A stretch of DNA of 64,000 nucleotides from Otis tarda (lineage: Eukaryota; Chordata; Aves; Otidiformes; Otididae), in assembly GCA_026413225.1 (NCBI GenBank), contig CM048552.1, positions 143,357,053-143,421,052 of the forward strand, given 5' to 3'. Shown here piece after piece: positions 27,728 to 41,000 of the stretch. A model generated the notes under the pieces. It saw only the letters and a list, made by a program, of their open reading frames with translations. It searched no databases and was not told where the DNA came from. The first letter of the stretch is position 1, and each line of letters begins with the position of its first letter. The position numbers and the translations under genes were made by a program.

Positions 27728-29695
27728 AAAGCCTGCATGGTATGATAGGTTCAAGCTGGGGGTGGGCCAAGTGCTGTGTCAGGGAGGGCTGTAATGTATA
27801 TCAAGCCCTGTCCTTCCTAGAGGTAGTGTTTCTCTCTTGTATGCTACTGCACCAAACGTCTTTAACAATGCTGAACTAGTTACTTTAAGCAGAGGTTCGT
27901 AGAACTGGAATATAATACTGTATCCCCTGGTACATCCTCTTCGTGGTGTTGATAGCTATGGCAACAACCATTTTTGCAATATTCGCAGTTGAAGCTGTGA
28001 GGATTTAAGGAGGATAGCAACTCTCTGTGGTGTCAGGGGTTGGTTTTTTGGTCTTCAGCACTGAGTGCAACAACGGCGTGCAGGTGCTCTGAGCCCTAAT
28101 TTGGGAGCTCAGGATCCTAATGAGGTTAAATGGCAAGGGATTATTGTTTAACTGCAACAGTGTGTGGGGAAGAAAGCAAAAGCAAAATATTGTGAAAGCT
28201 CTCCATGTTTTGGGGATAGTAGTAGGGGAAAAACACCTACTGGACTTTCTGCCACTGACTGATTTGTGTACATACTTAGCTAAACATTCAGTTACGTGGA
28301 CCAGACACTGCAGTAACTTCAGCTATGTCTGAGCGTGCTGATTAAGGCCTCAGCCATGCATTCTTTTCTCAAGAGAAGAAATCCTAGTGCTGCTTGGAGC
28401 ACCTGCTCCACTAACAGGTTTCAGGTTGGATATCAACATGAAGATACCGTTCTAGGTCAGCAAAGTACTTCACCTTTCTATTTCTTCTTAGTACTCCCTT
28501 ACTTCACATAGATCTTGGAGTAGGACGCACACTGTGATAGTAGCTTTTGTGGAGTTCAGTGTTTTATGTGGACTTATACTATTAGCTGTACTAGAACAGA
28601 TGATCATATTTGTCATCTGTAGTCAAGTCAGAAATATTTCACCTTTTCTTATAATAGTATAAAACTTACTGTGGCTTGGCATATTCACAGAAACTCCATA
28701 TTTCAGCTCAGAAGTTAAAAGGGCTGATACTGGCAGGTCTTTCCTCAAGGCAAAGCTAGCAACTCAGCTCTCTTCTCACAGTACAGAATTGATTTGGAGT
28801 TCCCTTCCTTAAAACACAGTGAATGATTCCTATGTGGGAGCATCCAACAGTTGCTCCAGTACCCTTTTTGTTTTAGGAAGGGCTGCAAGCAATAATTAAA
28901 AGTAAATGTTATTATATGCAGTGATAAAATGTAGGTTTATGTCAATATGACTGTGATAGAGAGGGGTTATAACTTCTAAGTCTGTTCTTAGAAAGAGTGA
29001 ATGATTGTGCAGACACGATCATAGTTCGTTTATAAGAAGATATTTGAAAAGTCCGTTAGCAAAAAGTCTTAGCTCATGCTGTCTCAGATTCATCTTTTAC
29101 AGCAACTATCAGGATTAGTATGTTACCTTTTACTCTTGGTTCTGTTTCTTATCTTTTCACCCGTTTTCACAATGGAGAGAAGTTGCTAGCAACGTCATCC
29201 AGAGGCTTGTGCTGCTGGATCTGGAGAAGGGAGTGAGTAGGAAAGGGAAAAACATGTGCGATACTCAGTTACCCAGGATTATGAACCCCAGGGATAACTG
29301 TAAAATTTGGGGAAGCACTTAGTGAAAAGTACCTGCAGCTGTACAAATGCAATGGTCTATAAAATAGATTTTCCTCATAATAAAGACTTTGAAGTCACCC
29401 TGGTTAGCATTCAGAAGACAGCAGGAATGATTTAAAAGGCAATGTTGGGATCTGAAGCCAAAATAAAAAACTTGTTGCTCAATAAATCCCCCATGTATCC
29501 CTGCTATCAGCATCCCACGTAGCTTTGGTCATCTTTGAAAGGATATAAATCTGAAAAGGCACAGAGCAGGGCAAAAAGGTAACCAGAAGTACAGTGCAAA
29601 TTTCATGTGATGAGTAAACACTTGTGTTGTTTCAATTGGGTAGAAGAGATGGCAAAGGAAGATCTCGTATTTGTAAAATTAAAAATAGTGTGGCA
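27728..29695. other. No recognised gene
   Basis: AT-rich DNA between the solo LTR and a CR1 fragment. I see no supported coding sequence, RNA gene or tandem repeat. Confidence 0.5.
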
Positions 29696-29874
29696 AAGGA
29701 ATGGCCTGCCCAGGGAGGTGGTGGAGTCGCCGTCCCTGGCAGTGTTCAAGAGGCGGCTTGATGAGAAGCTACAAGATATGGTTTAGTAGCTGTGGCAGCA
29801 ATGGTAGTGGGAAGACGGTTGGACTAGATGATCTTATAGGTCCCATCCAACCATGTGATTCTATGATTCTATGA
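29696..29874 (+). mobile_element. CR1 LINE 3' fragment (divergent type)
   Basis: About 180 bp matching the CR1 3' end. It starts near the CCCAGGGAGGTGGTGGA block, continues with GTTGGACTAGATGATCTTA, and ends in the CR1 tail GATTCTATGATTCTATGA. The middle (ACAAGATATGGTTTAGTAGC) differs from the 14-kb and 34-kb copies, so it likely belongs to another CR1 subfamily. It is non-coding. Confidence 0.9.
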
Positions 29875-32800
29875 AAGGAAAACAGGGAATGATTCAGCAG
29901 GAGGGTACCTGCTGACATGAAGCAGCAAATCAAAACCAGAGGCAATGTTGTTACCCTAAGCAAACAGTGAAACTTGCTGTCACAGGCTGCGCATTCGAAA
30001 GTGTATCAACAGGTTCAAAAGTCAGCGTTTCCGACCAGACCAGTTGCACAGACAGGTATTCAACGCAATCCAAACCTGGCCTCTGCCTTAGGCACTCCCC
30101 AAAAAAGCTGAGGAGTTGGGAGATGACTAAATCTAAGTCTAGTACTGTCCAGAGGAGCGATGCACGGGTGGCTTTGCCTGGCTTCAGCGAGGATGTGAGG
30201 TGGAGCCTTTGGCAGAATGCTAATTGCAGGGCAAGACTCTAGTGGACAATCTTATTTCTCTAGGATTGTCATGCATTTTACACCAAAACCACAGTAGTTA
30301 CATACAAATTGATGAGTTTGCTACTGTAGTTACCAGTTAGCATTGGGATTATTTTTCAGCTTAACGAAAACAGGAGCTCACACCTCGGGATAAATATTTC
30401 TCTCACACCTTACAGTTTTCCCATAAGAACACTGAAGAAATGGGCACTTCTCGGTAGCTTGTGAAATCACTGGCAAGGTGTGAGCTTCTTAGAGTAGGGA
30501 TGATCTTCCTCTTCCCAGTGATGCAATCTGAGGGCTTTGCTGTACTTTGCAAGCAGTGAGTCACTTCTTTATTTTTTGATGTCAGTGTGATCCAGAGTCA
30601 GCCAATCTGAGCATGAAATATTACAGTTCCAGTCAAAGGAGGTGAAACTCATCTTACACTATTCTTGTTGTTTTCTTTCCTTACAAATGGCTGGAAGCAG
30701 TGTCTCCAGTTGTTAAGAGCTGCTGCATTTTGACCGTACTTGTCCATTCTGGCCAACAGTGAGGTTTCAAAGAGACTGGGACTTGTTTTAGGAAGGAGTA
30801 GTTCTTGATCCTTTCCAGACGGAAAGTTTGGCTGAAGTGGGTGAGTGCCCTACATTTGAGAGTGTGACTTTGCCAGTTCACTATCGTACCTTATACGCAA
30901 TGCGTGTGCTTGCTGACAAGGCAGTGCCAGTACCTCTTTCTGCTTTCAGCGAGAGCAAACTGCCCCCAGCACTGAAGTTCATCCTGTGGTCAAGAGGGGA
31001 AGCTCTGCAGTGAGCCTGAAAGGGAGAAGCATATCAGCTTCTAGAGTAAGGTTTTAGCATCTGTGGGAAGGCACGAAAGCTGGTAATCAGGTAAGTTATG
31101 AAGTTCAAAACTGTTATTTAATGAGAAAGGAACCCTTCTTCAAGCAGAATCTTGGAAAACTGAGATCTAAGAAAGTTACAACTATTTCCTGCCTACAACT
31201 ACGGAGCCTCTTTGTTCGGGAGGCCCAAGAACTGATGCTTTTAATGCTACTTGTTTTCAACTTTTGTTGTTGTCCAATCCAAATAAACCATTCTTCTTTT
31301 GCTAGTACAATGTGTTTTCCTCAAACATGTAGGAGCTTCCTTAGAAAAATAAGCTTTTTAACAGTACTCAGTAAATTTTCAGTATGCTACCATCAGCTGA
31401 ATATTTGAACTAGATCAAATAAGGGAGAAGTGTAAATAATGACAGGAGATGGTGATCAGAATTAAACTGTGCTTAAAGAGCTATAGATGTTCGGCACGTT
31501 GTCTTTCTTTCCCCCAGCCCTTCTCCGTATTCTTAAATGCAATCAGCAAAGGATGTGGAAGTGTTTATCAATCTAACATAGCTTCTGTTCCAAGATTAAC
31601 ACACCTATGGTATGTCAGAGTTCAATATTCTCAAAGCAACTGAATTTTGTTAATCCATTTGTCTCCTATTTTTCCCTAACTAAGAGTAAGTTCACAAAGT
31701 AAAAACTATTCCTGCTAAACTAATGCACGCTCCAAGACAAAGTGATTTCTGCAAAGCACTTGAAGTAACATAAGTCACAGGTGGTTTTGAAGTTAGGATC
31801 TGTTTTCTTTTATTTTTCTTTTTTAAGAATTACATTCAGTTTTGTGTAGTGTAATGCTTGGAAATGTGACTTTATCTACATACAGTACGTCTTCTAAGCC
31901 ATCGGATCAATGAACTCAAATTATCAAATCCATCTCTATTAAAAAATCTTAAACAAGACCAAGTCTGCTCTCTTGTTATGGAATAAGAAATAGTATTTAA
32001 ATACTAATGGATTACACACAATCTGAAAAAGGGAATCATAACCTGAGGTAAGACTACAGCTATCTGGAAAACACACTTTATTCTAGAAAGGATGAGTAAT
32101 GAAACATGTGCCCCAGCTATAGACAGAAATCTGGTTTGTGGCGTGACATTTTCAATACCACTGCAGTACTGAAATGTGCCTGTCTTTCTCTAGAAACTCC
32201 AACCTTGTCTTTCTGGCAGTGCTTTTGTTCTTTTTCCTAAAAAGAGGAGAAAGCTCTTCTCCGTGCTTGGTCACACCCCACCTCTCTCTGTATGCTAGTC
32301 ATCCTGTACCAAACTTTGTTTCTGGCCTGAGATGAGTTTGTCTTGTGTGGCGATGGTGGGTTTTAAAACAGCAAACAGGAGTTGAGCTTGGTGTGAGGGA
32401 GAGCTCTCCTGCTGTGCCGGAGGCAGCCAGGCACCAGACCAGCCAGCCACCACGGGGTTGCATGTGACCAAGGAGATCCAGGTCCCTCGCTACCCAATAC
32501 TTTGAGAAACTAAGTGCCAGCTGGGTTATCCGAAGAGTGGGATTTCAACTGTATGTATCTGTGGGCTGGGCTTTTCAACCAACAGTACAAATTTGGGTTT
32601 AGACCCCAAAGAAGCAGCAGCATTGAGCAGGGAGCCCAGATTTTATCTAATGGACCATGGGAGAAAGTCTCCTCAGGCTTGAGCATTGGTAAAACATTAC
32701 TGCAAAAATAAACAGGACAAAACATGATTTACCCTGGCTACTGGTGTTTAAAAAGGGAGGAGAAGGGCATACCTTCAAGTGTAAATAAAGCTACCCTCAG

Positions 32801-34085
32801 GTTACTAAAAGCTGCATGCTTCAATAAAGATGCCATAGCTGTGCGGTGCAGAGGGAACAGCAGGAGAGGAAAAAAAAAAAGCTTCTAAAAAGGAAGCTGC
32901 CTCCATCCTGGGCCTTTATCCAAGAAACTTTGTAAAGACGAGTGTGCATTTTTTTCCTGTAGAAGTTCACTCTTCATTTGGAGAATGATATTATGCATGT
33001 GTGAAAGCCCTTGGTTACAATAATCAACCTAATTTTAGCTTTTGGCAGTTAACCCAAAACCTGACTGTCCAAAGGATGTAAACTTTGCTCTGTATTAATT
33101 GCACTTATGCCGTTACAGATATTCAAATTACTGCTCGCAGTTAGATGCTTCTGGTACTACAGATGGTTTAGTTTAAGGAATAACTATCACCTTCCCTAGA
33201 TAGTTTTTACCTTGACAGGTTTAAAACCACTCAATATTGGAATGAACATTTCATGGGTAGAGCAGTGATGAAGCCCTGCAGACATTCATAAATAAGTCTT
33301 GGGAATTGCTCTGTAGGGCCCTATACTGCTTCTGCATTCCCCAGATCAAAGCATCGTTAGAAGATTAAAAAGTTGTATTAATTAAATGTCAACCTCAAAA
33401 TTATTCTAGCTGCTTTGCAACAGATCATGAGAGACTTCTCTCCCATTTATCCTTGGACCACCTTCTCCCATGCAATAGTACAGATTTTAAAAATAAATTT
33501 TATTAAAGGCATAGCCTAACTCTTCAGAAGGGTGGGATTTTTGCCATGAGGATGGGGCATCATCCACCCGCTCTGTAGCCAGTAAAGTGATTTCACTCTC
33601 TGCCTCCACCCGCTGAGGAGCGCTCCAGGGGCAGCCCTGGGGAGCTCAGCATCTCGGAGCTGGAATTCCTCCTGGCAGGAATTCCTGGAGCTGTAGCTAC
33701 AGGCAAGACCAGACACACTTCCACAGCTCCAACCAACCTGAAACTCAGCTTGGAAATAAGCTGAATTTATTCAGTCTTAAAACCGCTTACTAGGTGGTTC
33801 CTTCAAGGCTAGTGCTAGCAGTTTACAAGTAACATGTTAACTTGAAAGAAGCAGGAGGGCCATTTTCCTGTGCTGAAGCATCAAGGCAGCTACACATAAC
33901 CTTTAGCACTTGGCAAGAGTTTAACTCTTTTCCCATTAAGGAACACAGGTTTAAAAAATATTGGTTGGTTACCTCCAATCTGAATGTAACTGCTTTAATC
34001 GTAAGTTCTTAGAGAAGCCAACTAACACAAATATTTTACTAAGAATTAATGAGAATCAATAGGAAGATAAGTCCAATAGGAATAG
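29875..34085. other. No recognised gene
   Basis: AT-rich DNA between two CR1 fragments. It has several AATAAA/ATAAAG signals (for example near 32.78 and 32.82 kb) but no coding sequence to go with them. If CHST7 has a distal 3' exon, it could lie in this interval or its neighbours on the - strand; none was identified. Confidence 0.45.
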
Positions 34086-34413
34086 GTCCTTCCAGTACCT
34101 CAGGGGGGCCTACAGGAAAGACGGGGAAAGACTGTTCAGTAGGGCCTGTTTTCACAGGACAAGGAGTAATAGTTTTAAAATAGAGGGGAGTAGATTTAGA
34201 TTAGGTATTAGGAAGAAATTTTTTACAGTGAGGGTGGTGGAACACTGGAACAGGTTGCCCAGAGAGGTGGTGGATGCCCCATCCCTGGAAACGTTCAAGG
34301 CCAGGTTGGATGAGGCTCTGATCTGGTTGGAGATGTCCCTGCTCCTTGCAGGGGGGTTGGACTAGATGACCTTTAAAGGTTCCCTTCCAACCCAAACCAT
34401 TCTGTGATTCCAT
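34086..34413 (+). mobile_element. CR1 LINE 3' fragment
   Basis: About 330 bp matching the last ORF2 codons and 3'UTR of the 14-kb CR1. It starts TCCTTCCAGTACCTCAGG, passes GAACACTGGAACAGGTTGCC, and ends GGGTTGGACTAGATGACC and ATTCTGTGATTCCAT. It carries substitutions and small deletions and is non-coding, a 5'-truncated older copy. Confidence 0.95.
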
Positions 34414-35020
34414 ATAGTTTCCAGTTTACAATTTAAGGTGCAAAATTAAATTAATGCTAAAGTGACTCCTTGGTTTGCTGCAGAGTATAACCAGCAGTCA
34501 CTCACTTGATCAGAAAGAAGCAGCTCAAGGCTTCATCACATAAAACTTCTGTGAATAGCTAAGACCAAGTTTCAGGTACACAAAAGCACCTCTTCATGGA
34601 AAAAACCTGAGATTATATAAATAACAAAAATACTTATCTGGTGATCTGATCTGGTGGCATTAAGGCAGATACGGGAGCAGTTCTGAGGCTGGGTCAGCTG
34701 GCGTGTGGAAGTTGCTCAATATGAAAGGATGAACAAACCAAAGCGCTTTATCAAAGCAAGAGTTGTTAAATTGAGGCCTGAAATGGAAACCAGCAGACTT
34801 GAAAGCTGGTTAGGGCTTTTATTGGTTTTGTGTATAAAAAAGAATCATATAATCACATGCTTGGGGTAAGACCAAGTTAGCACAAAGAAAGGGCAGCAGG
34901 GTGTGTTCTGCAGCCAGTAAGAGAAGCGCCAGGCTTAAACTGAATCAGTGATTCAAACAGACGTTAACAGCGGAAGCACTGACATAATGCTGGAGGATAG
35001 GCAGTCTTAATGATTTTAGG

Positions 35021-35094
35021 AGGTGAAAAATGTCCCATTCTATCATCTTTAAATCCGAGGTGAAAAATGTCCCATTCTATCATCTTTAAATCCG
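35021..35094. repeat. Perfect 37-bp tandem duplication
   Basis: Two identical, abutting 37-bp units (35021-35057 and 35058-35094), each beginning AGGTGAAAAATG and ending TTTAAATCCG. No mismatch separates the copies, so the duplication is recent or kept by conversion. An assembly artefact is possible. The unit does not look like a known mobile element. Confidence 0.95.
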
Positions 35095-38000
35095 TTTGAG
35101 ATAAAGTTAGGTATTTGTTCTTAAACTATTGTTCTTAAACTAGTTTTAGAAAAACAAATGGGAGGGAGGGGGAGACGATTCACCCAAGTCATCCCTTCTC
35201 AAGCAGCAGCTGAAATGACTGTGAAAAGCCAAGGAAAGATTTCCAGAACTTCCATCAGCGAGGCCCTTGCTGTACTTGGGCTGATCTCCTGCAGCCTTTG
35301 AACAGTATTTTAACAAGTGCACTTAAATTTTTTGCTGCACTTCACATGCTAACCAGAGCATACCTGAAACTCCTCCTGTTTCATGCGTGGGCACAAACAA
35401 ACAAGGCGATAATCACCTCGCAGATCTATGGCAAAGCATTAAAGATAGCTCCTCCACAGCTAGGGTCGTGCTGGGGCTGTGTGGCCCCACACCCTACGCT
35501 TGCCCACACAGCTGGGATTTCTACCCACGGCAAGTGAACCACCGCACAGCTTTTGCTTACACAAACACATCCGGCCTTTCCTTTCCCCTCAGCGCCTCTC
35601 TTCTCAAAAAAAAACCAGGGCAAAAGTTTCTGAGTTAATGATGTGGGATTTGTTGTCCTCTTGATTTACTGTAGAGCTCTAATATACCTTATTCAAGACC
35701 TGGCAAAGACAAAAATACCAGATTTCCTCCTAGGAAATGTTATGAGACATTAACCTATTGCGGTGTACTCCAGAACAAACTATTGTTCATTTCCGTGAAG
35801 GTCAGCATTGCCTCCTTTTCACAGCGCACAAACAAAATGTACAAAGCATCTTTAAACCAGGGCTCGGATCTTTTTTGTATATTAGAGCTGATTCCTCAGG
35901 AAGCTTCAGCACTCTGTACAGAACTTTCCACGGATCATAAGGCTCCTGGACCACACAGCTTCATATCTTGCCATGACATGGTTGTCTACCGTATCAGTTC
36001 CTTTCTATTTCTAAGTTAATGGAGTTGTCTTTTAAAGTGAGTTGTCTTCTTTCCCTCCCTTCCTGCCCTGCTGTTCTCATGGTTTAAAAAAAAACCAAGC
36101 CAAACTTCTTCCAACTTCCAGACTGAAGTGATTCATTGCTGATGTACAAAAATCTGTTCTTATGCCAGTATTGTCCATAGCTTGATTACCTCTCTCCCAC
36201 ACTGCTGCTCACGCTGCTGTGCACCGCTGTCCTCTTTTAGCCTTGACTTTGAGGCTAAATAAACCACACAGCTCAGTCTTCTCCAAGACAGAGGGCTGCT
36301 ATTTTGCTTGACATTTCTCTGTATCCATTTAAAAAGTGACTTCATCCCTTTGGGACTTGGGTGACTAGGAGAAAGAACATGTTAATGCCACCATACCTTT
36401 GCCCTTCTCACAACTAGCTCACTCAGGGGTTCAGAATCACCCCGAAAGCCACTGATGCTCCCCGACCAGGCACACTCGCACGCTGACTGCTGCTACAGCA
36501 GTTCTGCACAGCCAACTCCAGCATACCAAACGTGTCACTCAGCTTCTGGCAGCCCGATATGGACTTGGCCTCTTCAGAAAAGCTAACTTATTTGTCTGAC
36601 ATCTTACAGATAGTCTGGCGCCAGGGACTGAGTCCAGTTCCTCCGAGAGCTTTTGAATACCTCAACCATGAGACACTGCCCCCATCTTTTCTCCTCCTTC
36701 AGTCTCCTACCAGATTGCCCCGCGCTTTCTGACTTCTGCCACAGCCCAGGCAACGTTCACGGTGCCAGATGCGTTGCGCAATCCGTTCCTGCCCCAGATG
36801 GATCTAACCTTGAGTTTCGGCCAAGATGAGAAAAACCAACCAGCTGTGACAGATGACCGTCAAGGAGCATGAAAGGGGAGGCAGCAGCTTTCCTTTCCTT
36901 CAGTGCTTGACTTTGCAGCGCAGACATTGAACGCCTCTGTAACTGTCTGTGCATACAGGAGGTTTCCTGGCATTTTTCAAAAAGCTCATACTGGAAAACA
37001 ATAGATGTCAATGATACGCTAGTGAGTCACTTTTAAATCCAGTGTGCAAACATCTGCCGCTTGAACCAAGGACATGGACCTCTCAGTATGACCCCAGTGG
37101 CAATGCCCACTGCAGAAGGGACCACAAAGGCACTCCCAAATGCACCTTGGGCAAAGGCAGCCGGATGGGACAGCTCTCATGTCACCCCTTGTACTCACAA
37201 GCTGAGCCTGACAATATCGGGAGGCGAGGGAAGACTATTTTTACAAGCTTAATCTTTACAACTTCAGCTTTGCAGGAGAGCACTTCTTCCCATGCCTCCC
37301 ACTCAGATGCTGCTAGGAGAGCGGTGGGGTAGTTAATAAATTCCTTATACAGAGGGGAAGAGAGGAGTCTGGTTTGCAGGAGGGACAGCGGAAGGCAAGT
37401 TGCCATTGCTGTGTGGACCAGCACTCCACCAGAGGGGCTGGTCCACTGCCAGTTGCCTGCACAGCCATTTGCACAGAGAGGCAGGAAGACCTGACCTAGA
37501 AGAGCTGCCAGTTTTCCCTCTACAATTCGGATTCAGCCTCACCCTGTTCTCCATCCCCCCAAGCTCTCCCACTCCATATCCTCCCAGCGCCTCACTGCAA
37601 CCCAGCCTTTGGTCCTTACTCCTCCTCCCAGCTTGCTGTCTCCTTGTCCCTTCCTTCCCTCCCACGTGCTCCTACCTGCCTTTTCCAACTAAACCACTCA
37701 CAGCTTCCAGCTGCTCCTCCTCACTGAATCCCAGTCCCGCATCCCTCTCACACCCAAGCCCTTTGCCTAACAAATTACGCTCTCTATAACTCAAGGGCAA
37801 TTCCTTTCCCCTGCCTCCTCACGTTTACCTCATCCATCATCAACATCTTCTCCCTCTCACCCATACTCCTTTCCATTGTTAAGCACTGAAAAGCTAGATT
37901 TGGGAGTCTTCCTTAGGACTACCAGCAAGAGGGTAAGAGGGACTAGAGGAGAAGGCATCAGTGGGAGCACGGGAACGGCAGAGTCCTCCCTCTCAGCCCC

Positions 38001-41000
38001 AGATGTCGTTACGTGGCTTTGATTGCCACTGCCGTATATCTTAGACCACACTGAGCTTTTCTATGGGAAAGAAAGTGTTTTGAGCATGTTCACTGAAGAT
38101 AAAACCAATGCAATTTTATTTGGTATAAAATAAAGACATACACACGCATACCAAAACTGACCACATGCTATCTGTTTTTAACAAACATTAATATATTTGG
38201 CCAAATCAGAAATGGATGGCAGACACAGGGGGCATCCTCCACACAGAGGTAATTTCCTCTACTCAGACTGGAGTTCCTGTCCCAAAGCACTGAAGTGACA
38301 AACTACTTCAAAGAAACATCTTTGAGAGTATTGGAACATAGGCAAAAGACCACCACATCCTACTGCTGGGTTCAAAAGAACAGGCACTGTGTTGACTGAA
38401 GTTCCCCAGAAACTTGAACCTTAAGCCCAAGATGAAACATTTTGGCCTATGTACAGTCGAAGTTTGGCAAAGTTGGATAATTAGAAACAGGGCAACAAAA
38501 TTTGGAAGTGCTGAGAAAAGACCCAATTCCCATTTACGAGCACCAAGAAATGGCGCTGCAGGTGCCGCAGGTCAGTAGCAGAGCTTAACGCTGGAAGTGA
38601 GAATTTCCTGGTACTCACTGCCCAGACAGACAAAGTACTAAAATGTTCATCTGTTCCAGCCTGCTGTCCAGAACCAAGACTGCCAGCGGTACGCCTCAGC
38701 AACCAGCAACAGGTCCCTCAGTCACTGAAACTCGCCACCTCAATGAGTTTGGATTTAACATTCATCTCCTTAAACCGCAGTCAGGAAGACAATCTGGACC
38801 CCAGCCCCTCACTCACACACACATAGCCAGGGAGGTGTTGAGAACTTCTACCAGTGCAAGATTCGCTTTGACAACCGGGTTTTTCCCATATCCTTCTCCG
38901 CGGTGGTAGGTGTCGTGTCAAGTTAAATAGGAATGGCAAAATAACATCTAAGAGAGTCCCAGTGCTGTGCGGATCACAGGGCGATTCTGAGAAATGACAT
39001 GCACCATTCTTACCATCCCTGTACTCCAGATACCATCAGAGAGTCTCAGCAGCAACTCTGTGTGTTCAAGACAGGAACAGAACGTGCCATCAGGCTTGTT
39101 GGTGCTCAGTCTTTCAGGAGCACAGTTCTTCACGAAAATGATGTTTAATTGCAGTACCATAATAAACCCAGAAATTCTGCAGTTTTTTTATCTTCGGGCT
39201 CACCGCAAGTGGTGATATTGAGAACTTAATGTTGAGAAACTCTGAACTTTTCTTGATGCATAGACTGATGGGGTGGAGTAGGTGGGAACTAAAATGACCC
39301 GTGCAATACCAAAGTTGTTAAGTAAGTAATTTCATGACCGTTTAACACTTCTCAGAGGGTGGTGCAACTGAGAGAGACACTAAACTATTTCTATTGCATC
39401 TGAAGTATGTGAGTACAGACCGTGGGTATCTACAAGGACTCAGTCAGTAACGTTCCAGGGAGTGCAAGTAATGCAGGGGCTAAGAATTTCTTGACCCCAG
39501 GCTTTAAACATTTCTCACAAGTACGTTTCTACAGTTGTCTCACCAAAAGCAACAATTTAAATACAGATAAAATGTTGTAAGAGAGCAATTAAAAATTCCA
39601 GAGTGGAAATAAAACAGCCTTTTATGTACAATTACAGTACTCAAGTTTCTACCTCCCCTAAGGCAAACACATGATGACCAAGAGTTAAGTAAAAGCAGAT
39701 GATAGAAATAAGTCTTGTGAGCATGTGTCAGTTTTGTTGCCATTTCCCACTGTGACTTTCTAATAAATTAAAACCATTAATTCATTCTATGTAATGTAGC
39801 CCAAGTAGGTATTTTTCCCAAATCTCAGTGTGAACCGCTAGAACTCTGTGGCTCAGTTCTGCTCTCGGATTCCAAGTCTGCCAAGCTCAGCTTGGCTATA
39901 AAAGGTGTTTATTGTTCCCTTGCTTATCATGCCATCCTCTGCTGCAAAAGATGTAGTTATGGTGTGGATTTCTACATCTTTTAGTAGAACTGGGACTTTG
40001 CTTCAAAGCCTCAGTTGAGCCCAGTAACAGTAAAAAAGCTGGTGACTGAGCCATCAGTATCCAGCTGCTCTCAAACTGCAGTTTAACCATGGGTGTCCTG
40101 CTTTCAGCAAGTTCATCTTACTTCCAACGACCTCTGCCAGTGAAACTCCATACTGATTGTCCTAACCAGACCTATTTCTGTCTTTTCAGGTAAGTACCAA
40201 CACTGACATTTGACAGTACTTTTTTTTTTCTTCAAGGTATGGGTTGCAAGGTCCAACAAGAGTATGCTGTAAGCATCCTGAACAATGCTTTCCAACGCCA
40301 CCAAAATACCTTGAAGAGAAAAATGGGATGCATTTGTTGGCGAGCTTTAGTTGTCCTCCTTAGGCAGGGGAATTTTAGAAAGCCTTCTAGTGACTGAAGT
40401 GCGCATGTCACAACATCAGTCATTAAGCAAGCGTCATCCAGTCTTAGATGCTTTTGCACATCCTGCTCTAAGATCCCACTCTGGGCCACTTACTCCTTTT
40501 TCAGCTTTGGACTGTTTTAAAGAGTCTTCTAAAGAACTCAGGTGCCCCGAATGCAAACCATGAATTGCACTTGCTATATTTTGTACACTTTGCCCAACAG
40601 AGCCCTTTTCACAGTATTAAACCTACAAGAACAGCTTGGGGTGAGAAAAAAAAAAAATTGAATTAATCACTAATAAAGGGCAACTGTGTCAGTGAACAAC
40701 TTCCATGGAGAGAAACAAGTCTTGATACAGAAAATGCATCTATGTGAAACACAAAAACCGCTTCAGAAAATACTAAACAATTTGCAATTAGTGGATTTCT
40801 TCCCAGCTATAAGCATCAAGTTAAGCTACATGGCAATACTTCCTTCTTCATCCTGATGAACTGGTGTAAGTGAAACTAAGTGTAAATTTCTAAAAACTTC
40901 TTATGAAAGAAATTTACCACCTGAAACAGCAAGATGCGATAAAGCTTATCAGTCGCACCACACAAATTTGTGAATGCAGCTTGCTAAAAACAAATCAACA

